From Oscillospiraceae bacterium (GTDB lineage: Bacteria; Bacillota; Clostridia; Oscillospirales; Oscillospiraceae): DNA of 9,218 bases. Below, in pieces: positions 1 through 5,589 of the stretch; the first letter of the stretch is position 1; the number at the start of each line of letters is the position of its first letter. The notes below the pieces were generated by a model. The model saw nothing but the letters and a program-made list of their open reading frames with translations, did no database searches and was not told the origin of the DNA. The stretch is from positions 1-9,218 of the forward strand of contig JAISDV010000023.1 of the NCBI GenBank assembly GCA_031264545.1. Direction: 5' to 3'. A program made the translations under genes and the position numbers.

Positions 1-2
1 GA

Positions 3-167
3 TGCTTCAGTTTGCCAAGTGATACTATCAACCGCATCCCTTGACGGAGGCATTTTGGCATTAATGTCTTCTGAAGGCGGCTCGGTGAAATACACGCAGG
101 CATCGGCAGGAAGACAGACGCAGAGCAGGGTGGCCGCGTAGGGCAGGACCGAGCGTCGGCTGAGCAT
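3..167 (-). CDS. Possible 5' part of an unrecognised gene running off the left edge
   Basis: On the minus strand a frame is open from the TGA at 204-206 down to the window edge. Its only ATG is at 167-165, giving at least 55 codons. The peptide starts MLSRRSVLPYAATLLCVCLP, with two arginines followed by a hydrophobic cysteine-containing stretch, which could be a signal or membrane segment. The codons favour C or G in the third position like the established genes here. That is the main argument for this frame over a plus-strand frame open from 1 to 150, which uses ATA, CTA and TCA. Against it, I see no Shine-Dalgarno sequence before the ATG, no convincing promoter and no recognisable family. 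It may be a decayed fragment or chance. Confidence 0.22.
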   Translation of the reverse strand, partial: MLSRRSVLPYAATLLCVCLPADACVYFTEPPSEDINAKMPPSRDAVDSITWQTEA

Positions 168-295
168 TGACAGGGCGTCGATTTCTGTATTTGGAAGTCG
201 CTGTCAGACTCTTGACAAAGCTCTTAAAAAAGCGGAAAAGAAACCATAAAAGAGCCGGCGGCAAGGAAAGCGGCGGTACTCCCCAATCGAAAACA

Positions 296-328
296 CGAAA
301 CGCGCGCCTTTACGGGGCGGGCGTTTCG
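296..328. terminator. Second GC-rich hairpin, possible backup terminator
   Basis: Arms 296-308 and 316-328 pair over 12 positions with one G-G mismatch around a 7-base loop. On the minus strand the hairpin is followed by TGTTTTCG and on the plus strand by CGTTTCTT, so it could act weakly either way. It lies just past the main terminator of the hypA operon. Confidence 0.4.
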
Positions 329-348
329 CGTTTCTTATCCGGTATATC

Positions 349-378
349 AAAAGAACAGGGATGCGTCCCTGCTCTTTT
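349..378 (-). terminator. Intrinsic terminator of the ferredoxin-hypA operon
   Basis: Arms 349-361 and 366-378 form a 13-position stem with a single A-C mismatch and a 4-base loop. Read on the minus strand it begins AAAAGAGCAGGGA, ends in TTTT and is followed by GATAT. It lies 26 bases past the hypA stop codon. The A-run on one arm and T-run on the other allow it to work in both directions. Confidence 0.75.
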
Positions 379-404
379 GGGCCCGATTTGATTTTCCGGA
401 AGGC

Positions 405-752
405 TCAGAGGATACCCACGCTCACGATTTGGAAGCCGTAGCCGGAGCTCAGGCGAAGCGCCCGGCTGCCGCAGCTTTGGCAGAGGTATTCCGGGCCAAG
501 CTCCGTATACGCTGTCTTTACGCCGCACTTCCGGCAGACGAAAACGGCGGGGTCGCGCACAATCGTGATTTCCGCGCCCGCCGCGATCGTATCCTTTGAG
601 ATCACATCGAAAAAGGACTGCACGTAGGCGGGCATGACGCCGGACATAAGACCGATCTTCAGCGTGATTTTTGTCACCTTCCTGCCGCCGTTCTGTTCGG
701 CGGCCCTGAGCGCGGTATCCAGCACGTCGGTCATTATGCCAAGCTCATGCAT
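405..752 (-). CDS. hypA: HypA-type nickel metallochaperone (hydrogenase maturation factor)
   Basis: HypA family proteins are small cytoplasmic nickel carriers. With HypB they deliver Ni(II) to the large subunit of [NiFe]-hydrogenases, and in some bacteria to urease. The 115-residue product has the family's usual length and begins MHELGI, so His2 and the N-terminal amine can form the nickel site. The structural zinc site is visible as Cys73-x2-Cys76 and Cys91-x2-Cys94. The segment around residues 30-39 (IGLMSGV) matches the family's IGxLSGV signature with one change. The ATG lies one base beyond the TGA of the upstream iron-sulfur gene and no strong Shine-Dalgarno is seen, so translation is probably coupled. 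No hydrogenase or other hyp gene is in the window. The client could therefore be a distant hydrogenase or another nickel enzyme. The family call is firm and the client is unknown. Confidence 0.9.
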   Translation of the reverse strand: MHELGIMTDVLDTALRAAEQNGGRKVTKITLKIGLMSGVMPAYVQSFFDVISKDTIAAGAEITIVRDPAVFVCRKCGVKTAYTELGPEYLCQSCGSRALRLSSGYGFQIVSVGIL

Positions 753-753
753 C

Positions 754-1737
754 TCAGGCGTTCACGGACATTTCAGCTTTGAGCGCCTTGATATCCAGAG
801 GCGCGAGAACGCTCGGATCGATCAGCTCGAGCGCGATCGCGTCCTTTTTGCAGGCGGTGAGGCAGCCTTCACAGCCGCGGCAGAGATCTTCGTTGACCCG
901 GACCTTGTTTTCGGCGTCCCTGTAGATGGCGAGGAAGTTGCACTTCTTTTCACACATGCCGCAGTTGATGCACTTGTCGTAGTCGATCTTTGCTATGTAG
1001 CCGGAGCCGGCCATCATCGGCGCGGTGAGGTAGTTCTGGGACAGCAGCGCGGTGCAGCAGCAGGGACAGCAGTTGCAGATGCTGTACAGGCGGCCGGCGG
1101 CGACGTCCTTGAAGAACGCGGCGTGGACGTTTCCGCGCTCGTGGCACTCGCGGAGGATCTGGAGCGCTTCCTCCTGAGTGACGAGACGGCCGTTTAAATA
1201 CCGGTCGCGGTCAAGACACCAGGAGACCCATGGCTCGCCGATGACGATGCAGACGTCGCGGGGCTGACAGCCCTTATCGCCTCTGACCACACGGCAGACG
1301 CAGTCGATGACGGCGATACGGTCGGGCGCCTCGATGACGGCGTTGCGCGCGATCTCATAGGGCATGATGGTTTTGGGCAGCTCGCCGAGATTCAGGTCCT
1401 CATCCAGCGTGACGACCTGCTCGGCCTCCTCGAGACGCAGGACCTTGGCGTGATACGTGTTGGTCATGAGCGAGCCGACGCCGCGGTTGCATTCGTTAAC
1501 GCCGGTTTTGACGAGCTCGTCAACAATGTCGAACTCGATGCCTTCCGGCTTTTTCAGGTCGTCCGGCTCGGGAAGGTAATTGTTGAAGGAGTCCCTCATA
1601 TAGTAGACATAGAGCGGGATATAGGCAAAATAAAGCTGTGCGTGCATGAGATTGGCAAAGCCGTCGTGTGTGCGGGGAAAGGCCTTTGCGAGGGCGCGCT
1701 GGGATTTTTTTCGGACGTCGGGATCTTTGTTGTACAT
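754..1737 (-). CDS. Cysteine-rich protein with two C-terminal [4Fe-4S] ferredoxin clusters
   Basis: The 327-residue product has an 8Fe ferredoxin module at its C-terminus. The ligand sets are Cys256/259/262 with Cys266, and Cys286/289/292 with Cys296. Upstream are further cysteine groups: Cys146-x-Cys148 with Cys157 and Cys163, then CNCCPCCC at 221-228, which could bind an extra cluster or metal. The N-terminal 130 residues are rich in aromatic and charged residues, with no clear signal peptide. The role is inferred to be electron transfer in the cytoplasm; the redox partner is not evident. The ATG at 1737 was chosen because GAGGAG lies 7 bases upstream. A GTG at 1752 in the same frame would put that ribosome site inside the gene. 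hypA follows after one base, implying a joint role in a nickel or redox enzyme. I do not recognise a named family beyond 4Fe-4S binding protein. Confidence 0.85.
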   Translation of the reverse strand: MYNKDPDVRKKSQRALAKAFPRTHDGFANLMHAQLYFAYIPLYVYYMRDSFNNYLPEPDDLKKPEGIEFDIVDELVKTGVNECNRGVGSLMTNTYHAKVLRLEEAEQVVTLDEDLNLGELPKTIMPYEIARNAVIEAPDRIAVIDCVCRVVRGDKGCQPRDVCIVIGEPWVSWCLDRDRYLNGRLVTQEEALQILRECHERGNVHAAFFKDVAAGRLYSICNCCPCCCTALLSQNYLTAPMMAGSGYIAKIDYDKCINCGMCEKKCNFLAIYRDAENKVRVNEDLCRGCEGCLTACKKDAIALELIDPSVLAPLDIKALKAEMSVNA

Positions 1738-1772
1738 AGTCAAACTCCTCACATTGTTCAGATTTTCAGATG

Positions 1773-1830
1773 GAAGCGGGCGCTTCTCCGGGCGCCTGTT
1801 CCGTCTGTGGTGCGCGCCGTCGGGCGCGCA
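1773..1830 (-). promoter_or_regulatory. Two hairpins in the leader of the ferredoxin-hypA transcript
   Basis: A perfect 8-bp stem (1811-1818 with 1823-1830, loop GTCG) and a smaller stem (1773-1777 with 1782-1786, loop GGGC) lie between the predicted start of transcription and the ribosome site. They could stabilise the mRNA or form part of a structured leader. I do not recognise a riboswitch class, and no U-run follows either stem. Confidence 0.35.
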
Positions 1831-1838
1831 GGGTAAAC

Positions 1839-1855
1839 TGCATAAATTGTTCCTG
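1839..1855 (-). promoter_or_regulatory. Weak -24/-12 (sigma-54-like) site facing the ferredoxin operon
   Basis: On the minus strand the sequence reads CAGGAACAATTTATGCA. GG (1853-1852) and GC (1841-1840) are separated by exactly ten bases, as sigma-54 requires. The surrounding bases match the TGGCACG-N4-TTGCW consensus only moderately (about 8 of 12 informative positions). The sigma-A site at 1871-1899 is the stronger candidate. Confidence 0.25.
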
Positions 1856-1870
1856 TATTATGTACAGAGA

Positions 1871-1899
1871 ATTATAAATCATCAACAGGTAAAAAGCAA
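1871..1899 (-). promoter_or_regulatory. Sigma-A promoter for the ferredoxin-hypA operon
   Basis: On the minus strand, -35 TTGCTT (1899-1894) and a perfect -10 TATAAT (1876-1871) are separated by 17 bases. Transcription would start near 1864 and give a leader of roughly 125 bases holding two hairpins. The -35 overlaps one copy of an 11-base direct repeat (AAAAAGCAAGT, 1891-1901), which recurs at 2064-2074. Confidence 0.6.
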
Positions 1900-2074
1900 G
1901 TGTAATCATTTATTTTTGTCGGCTCCCGGCATAATAGTGCCGATTTGCCGCAGAGCTGACACAACTTGATACAGAGTTGAAACAAAATGTGCGCAAATTG
2001 ATTCAGACTCTCCGGACGATATCCCGCATTTAAAGTTTATTCGCGGAGTTGATAAATGTCACCAAAAAGCAAGT
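1891..2074 (+). repeat. Two-copy direct repeat AAAAAGCAAGT
   Basis: Identical 11-base copies lie at 1891-1901 and 2064-2074, one over the minus-strand -35 element and one about 90 bases upstream of the sigma-54 promoter. They may be binding sites of a shared regulator, but two copies of an A-rich 11-mer could also arise by chance. Confidence 0.35.
1951..2007. promoter_or_regulatory. Helically phased repeats, likely enhancer for a sigma-54 activator
   Basis: CAGAGCTGACACAA (1951-1964) recurs as CAGAGTTGAAACAA (1972-1985), 12 of 14 identical with a 21-base period. An overlapping unit, CAACTTGATACAGA (1962-1975), recurs as CAAATTGATTCAGA (1994-2007), again 12 of 14 identical, with a 32-base period. 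These periods are close to two and three turns of DNA, so bound proteins would sit on one face. A short dyad, CAACT-N8-AGTTG, lies at 1962-1979. The block is about 150-205 bases upstream of the rightward -24 element, a usual distance for bacterial enhancer-binding proteins. No activator gene is in the window. Confidence 0.5.
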
Positions 2075-2154
2075 CCCTTTTCGCTTGTAAATATTGCAAA
2101 TAATAACCAAAATTTCTTATTGGATTTTACCAAAAGAGTGGTCGACGTATTGCA

Positions 2155-2171
2155 TTGGCATAACACTTGCT
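2155..2171 (+). promoter_or_regulatory. Sigma-54 (-24/-12) promoter of the beta-oxidation operon
   Basis: The sequence TTGGCATAACACTTGCT matches the sigma-54 consensus TTGGCACG-N4-TTGCT closely. The invariant GG (2157-2158) and GC (2169-2170) are ten bases apart. Transcription would begin near 2182, about 70 bases before the first start codon. A TATAAT at 2174-2179 directly downstream leaves a sigma-A promoter possible, but its best -35 match (TTGCAT, 2150-2155, spacer 18) is poor. Sigma-54 control would make the operon dependent on an ATP-driven activator. Confidence 0.7.
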
Positions 2172-2252
2172 TGTATAATGCAGATGTGGGTTCACTGTCT
2201 CCGGCGAGTGATCACTTACTACTTTATCAAACAATCGGAAAGGACAGGAATT

Positions 2253-3056
2253 ATGGAGTTCACTAAGGTTAAGTACGCAGTACAGGACAAAGTCGCCATC
2301 ATTTCAATGGACAGCCCCAAGAACATGAACGCGTTTGACGAGATCATGCTCGACGAGCTGGAAGCGGCTTTCAAGCTGGCGGAGGAAGACGCCGGCGTCA
2401 AGGCAGTTCTCCTCAACAGCACCACAACCAAGGCTTTCTCCGCGGGCGGCGACGTCGCCGCTATGTATGAAGGACTCAAGACGGCCGGCAAAGAAGAGTT
2501 CCAGAAAGAATTCGGCAAGTCCATCGCAAAGATGGCAAACGTCACCATCGCCATCAAGAAGCTCTCCAAGCCCGTTGTCGGCGCCGTTCAGGGCGCTTGC
2601 GCGGGCGCGGGTTTCAACGTTGCGCTCGCGTGCGACTATGTCATCGCGACCCAGGCCTCCGTATTCATTCAGGCGTTCGTAAAGCTCGGACTTATTCCGG
2701 ATGCCGGCGGCATTTACCTGCTCACCCGTGCCTGCGGCCTGAACAAGGGCATGGAGCTGGCGCTCACCGGCGACATGATCTTTGCGGACGACGCCAAGAC
2801 CCTCGGCTTTGTCGCGGAAGTGATCGAAGACGACGACGCGTTCGCGGAGGCGGCGATGAAGCGCGCGAAGAAATTCACATACGGGCCTCTCGCATCTTAT
2901 ACCTATATGAAGAAGCTTGCCTGGGAATCTGAATTCAAGGGCTTCGAGGAGTTTGTAAAAAAGGAAGTCGAGGCTCAGATGGCCTGCGGCGGCACCGACG
3001 ATTTCGCGGAAGGCGTTTCCGCGTTCTGTGAGAAGAGAAGAGCGAGCTTTAAATGA
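2253..3056 (+). CDS. Crotonase-fold enoyl-CoA isomerase (PaaG/ECI-like)
   Basis: This 267-residue enoyl-CoA hydratase/isomerase family protein keeps the oxyanion-hole segments FSAGGD (62-67) and GACAGAGF (114-121) that hold the acyl-CoA thioester. Aligned by eye to rat mitochondrial hydratase, both catalytic glutamates are replaced: Glu144 by Asn122 and Glu164 by Phe142. Asp150 in IPDAGG sits where PaaG-type isomerases carry their catalytic Asp. I therefore favour double-bond isomerisation of an enoyl-CoA over hydration. The start at 2253 follows AGGA and CAGGA motifs (2241-2249). An upstream in-frame extension would run through the promoter. It is the first gene of the sigma-54 operon, 181 bases before fadN, whose hydratase domain is intact, so the two are complementary. 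The substrate (unsaturated fatty acid, aromatic-ring product or other) cannot be read from the sequence. Confidence 0.85.
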   Translation: MEFTKVKYAVQDKVAIISMDSPKNMNAFDEIMLDELEAAFKLAEEDAGVKAVLLNSTTTKAFSAGGDVAAMYEGLKTAGKEEFQKEFGKSIAKMANVTIAIKKLSKPVVGAVQGACAGAGFNVALACDYVIATQASVFIQAFVKLGLIPDAGGIYLLTRACGLNKGMELALTGDMIFADDAKTLGFVAEVIEDDDAFAEAAMKRAKKFTYGPLASYTYMKKLAWESEFKGFEEFVKKEVEAQMACGGTDDFAEGVSAFCEKRRASFK

Positions 3057-3237
3057 GCGCTTACGGCACGGTGCAGCCCGGCGGCGTTTGCGCGCCTCCT
3101 CCTCTCCGTAGGGGCCGCCCGGCCGGGCGGACCGAATTGCCGGCAAGCAGTCTTTCGCATTTCATTTCGTGGCTCCCGCGCAGGACTGGCAGTCCCAAGT
3201 TGAGTTTAATAGAAAGCAAAAGGAGAGAAGCTATCTC
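3057..3237 (+). other. Intra-operon spacer with palindromes
   Basis: No gene is seen. The spacer holds a perfect 16-base palindrome, CCGCCCGGCCGGGCGG (3115-3130), preceded by CCGTAGGGG, and a small hairpin, GGACT-GGC-AGTCC (3183-3195). No terminator-type U-run follows and no good internal promoter was found. The hairpins may set mRNA stability between the two cistrons, or the palindrome may belong to a dispersed intergenic repeat. Confidence 0.45.
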
Positions 3238-5577
3238 ATGAGTAAAAACATTAACAAAGCCGTCGTAATGGGCGCCGGTGTCATGGGCGCCTCGATCGCC
3301 GGCCTTCTGGCAAGCGTCGGCGTCCAGGTTACGATGCTGGACATCGTCCCGCCCAAGGGCCTGACCGACGAGGAGAAGACAAAGGGGCTTACGGAGCAGA
3401 GCTATGAATTCCGCAACCGCTTTGCCCTCGCCGGCCTTGCGAACGTCAAAAAGCCCAGGAACAACATGCTCTATTATAAGGGCGCGATCCAGAACATCCG
3501 CATCGGCAACACAAGCGACAACCTCGACTACATCCGCGACGCCGACTGGATTGTCGAAGCCGCCTCCGAGAACGTCGCTGTCAAGCAGAGCGTGTTCAGG
3601 CAGATCGAGCCGTACCGCCAGGCGGACGCGATCGTCTCCTCCAACACCTCCGGCGTCAGCGTCCACAAGATCGTCGACGGTCTGAGCGACGACCTCAAGA
3701 AATATTTCATGGGCACGCACTTCTTCAATCCTCCCCGCTGGATGGCGTTGTTTGAAATGATCGCCACCAAGTGGACGGACAAGGACGCCTATGCCCGCAT
3801 GCAGGAGTTTGCTGAGAACTCCCTCGGCAAGATCGTCGTCAACGCCAAGGATACGCCGAACTTTGTCGGGAACCGCATCGGCGTTTTCGCGGGCATCAGC
3901 GCGATGAAGCTCTGCGAAAAATACGGCTATGACATCCCCACCCTGGACCGTCTGACGGGCCCCATCATGGCGCACCCGAAGTCCGCAACCTTCAAAACCT
4001 CCGATATGGTCGGCATCGATATTCTCTGCCATGTGGCCGACAATGTTCTTGCCGCGACCACCGATGAGAAGGAGAAGCTTGCTTATGATCCGCCTCAGTG
4101 GGTTAAGGACATGGTCACCGCCGGGCTGTTGGGTGACAAGGTCAAGAAGGGTTTCTACAAGAAGGAAGTCATCGACGGCAAGCGGGTCACGCTCTGCTAC
4201 GACCCGGCCGCCAAGACCTATATCAACAAGAAGGCTGACGAGCTGCCCATTCTTGACGAGGCCAAGAGCTCTCCCAACAAATACGAATTCATGACCTACG
4301 GCGACAGCAAGGAGCAGAAGTTCACTTACGAGATGCACAAGATCCTCATGCTGTATACAGCGCGTCTGGTTCCTGAAATCGCCGACGATTTCAAAGAGAT
4401 CGACAGGGCGCTGACCGCGGGCTTCAACTGGGGGCTCGGCGTGTTCCAGATGTGGGACAAGATTGGCGTGCGCCGCTCTGTAGAGGCCTGGCAGGCCGAC
4501 GGCGAGGAGATCCCGAAGTGGGTTCTCGATATGCTGGCTTCCGGGCAGGAGAAGTTTTACGCCACGGCCGACACCACGAGCAAGTACCTCACCCTGAAGG
4601 GCGCCGCCGAGGTCGCCGGAAACGAGAACGCTTCCGTCCGCGACATTGGCGACGATGTGCTCTGCCTCGAGTTCCACAGCACCGGAAACGCTATCGGCGA
4701 ATTGACCGGCGAAATGATTTTCAAGGCCATGGAGCTGCTTGAAAGCGGCGACTGGCAGGGTCTCGTCATCGGTAACGAGGGCAAGAACTTCTGCGCGGGC
4801 GCGGATCTCGTTACGATCGTCAACCTTGCTCAGGACAAGGAATTCGATAAGCTCAACGAGCTGATCATCAGCCTGCAGAACGGCACGAAGGCGCTCAAAT
4901 TCGCTCCGCGTCCCGTTGTTGCCGCACCTTTCGGCCAGACCCTCGGCGGCGGCTGCGAGGTCGCTATCCACTGCCCGGCGGCTGTGCCCCATACCGATAC
5001 CTTTATGGGTCTCGTCGAAGTCGGCGTCGGCCTGATTCCCGCGGGCGGCGGCTGCACCGAAATGCTTATCCGCCTGATGGACCGCTGCTTCAACGATCAG
5101 AAGAAGTCCCGCTATGACGCAGTCAAGGCGCTCTGGCAGTACATTATGATGGCCAAAGTCAATGTCGGCGCTGACGCTGCTATTGAGGCCGGTTACTTTT
5201 CCAAGGGGACCTATGTTGAGCGCAACAAGGCTAAGCAGCTCCAGTCCGCTAAGGAGATGGTGCTCTGGATGGCCGCGCACAACTACCGTCCGGGTGCTGA
5301 CCCCACCATCAAGGTCGCCGGCGATTACGGCTACGGCGCGATCGCATACGACATGCTGATGATGAAGAACGGCCATTTTGGCTCTGATCATGACATTAAA
5401 ATCGGCGAGAAGATCGCTCGCATTGTCACCGGCGGCAAGCTGCCCTACGGCGCAGAGGTTCCCGCGCAGCAGATTCGTGATCTCGAGCGTGAGGCCTTCC
5501 TGTCCCTGGCCGGCGAGCAAAAGACGCAGGACCGTATCATAGGCATGCTTATGAACGGCAAGCCTGTCCGCAATTAA
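3238..5577 (+). CDS. fadN: FadN-type 3-hydroxyacyl-CoA dehydrogenase / enoyl-CoA hydratase
   Basis: This 779-residue bifunctional beta-oxidation enzyme hydrates trans-2-enoyl-CoA and then oxidises the L-3-hydroxyacyl-CoA with NAD+. The domain order (dehydrogenase first, hydratase last) and length fit Bacillus FadN and are the reverse of E. coli FadB. The NAD-binding fold carries GAGVMG at 12-17. Dehydrogenase residues include the Ser-Asn pair near 135-136, His161 in GTHFFNP, Glu173 twelve residues on, and Asn212 in TPNFVGNRI. The hydratase domain has FCAGAD (518-523) and both catalytic glutamates, Glu574 in GGGCE and Glu594. The start at 3238 (MSKNINKAVV) has AGGAGAG at 3221-3227, a slightly long spacing, and it puts the Rossmann strand at the N-terminus as expected. 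fadA follows after 12 bases. Both activities should be functional. Confidence 0.93.
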   Translation: MSKNINKAVVMGAGVMGASIAGLLASVGVQVTMLDIVPPKGLTDEEKTKGLTEQSYEFRNRFALAGLANVKKPRNNMLYYKGAIQNIRIGNTSDNLDYIRDADWIVEAASENVAVKQSVFRQIEPYRQADAIVSSNTSGVSVHKIVDGLSDDLKKYFMGTHFFNPPRWMALFEMIATKWTDKDAYARMQEFAENSLGKIVVNAKDTPNFVGNRIGVFAGISAMKLCEKYGYDIPTLDRLTGPIMAHPKSATFKTSDMVGIDILCHVADNVLAATTDEKEKLAYDPPQWVKDMVTAGLLGDKVKKGFYKKEVIDGKRVTLCYDPAAKTYINKKADELPILDEAKSSPNKYEFMTYGDSKEQKFTYEMHKILMLYTARLVPEIADDFKEIDRALTAGFNWGLGVFQMWDKIGVRRSVEAWQADGEEIPKWVLDMLASGQEKFYATADTTSKYLTLKGAAEVAGNENASVRDIGDDVLCLEFHSTGNAIGELTGEMIFKAMELLESGDWQGLVIGNEGKNFCAGADLVTIVNLAQDKEFDKLNELIISLQNGTKALKFAPRPVVAAPFGQTLGGGCEVAIHCPAAVPHTDTFMGLVEVGVGLIPAGGGCTEMLIRLMDRCFNDQKKSRYDAVKALWQYIMMAKVNVGADAAIEAGYFSKGTYVERNKAKQLQSAKEMVLWMAAHNYRPGADPTIKVAGDYGYGAIAYDMLMMKNGHFGSDHDIKIGEKIARIVTGGKLPYGAEVPAQQIRDLEREAFLSLAGEQKTQDRIIGMLMNGKPVRN

Positions 5578-5589
5578 GGGGGAAAAATC

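Larger units (their letters stand above)
168..404. other. Gene-free stretch between the left-edge frame and hypA
   Basis: I see no credible gene here. The left portion is purine-rich (about 218-255) and the right portion holds two strong hairpins, annotated separately as terminators. Short open frames on both strands lack ribosome sites and protein-like composition. Confidence 0.5.

Noticed and set aside
1738..1752. GTG start for the iron-sulfur protein at 1752
   Set aside because: The GAGGAG ribosome site falls within those codons and is well placed for the ATG at 1737.
1773..1830. Nickel/cobalt-type riboswitch in the ferredoxin-hypA leader
   Set aside because: The two hairpins do not show the conserved purine-rich junction expected for that class, so only generic leader hairpins are reported.
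1450..1969. Plus-strand frames overlapping the start of the iron-sulfur gene
   Set aside because: They overlap a cysteine-motif gene on the other strand and cross its promoter, with no ribosome site or recognisable product.
2094..2252. N-terminal extension of the isomerase gene to an upstream ATG
   Set aside because: It would run through the sigma-54 promoter, has no ribosome site, and adds about 53 residues absent from crotonase proteins. The ATG at 2253 has an AGGA-type site.
2304..3146. Antisense frame opposite the isomerase gene
   Set aside because: Shadow of a well-supported crotonase gene with the same composition bias and no family features.
3169..3237. Upstream in-frame ATG for fadN
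   Set aside because: It would place 23 extra residues before the Rossmann beta strand and bury the AGGAGAG site. MSKNINKAVV at 3238 fits the family.
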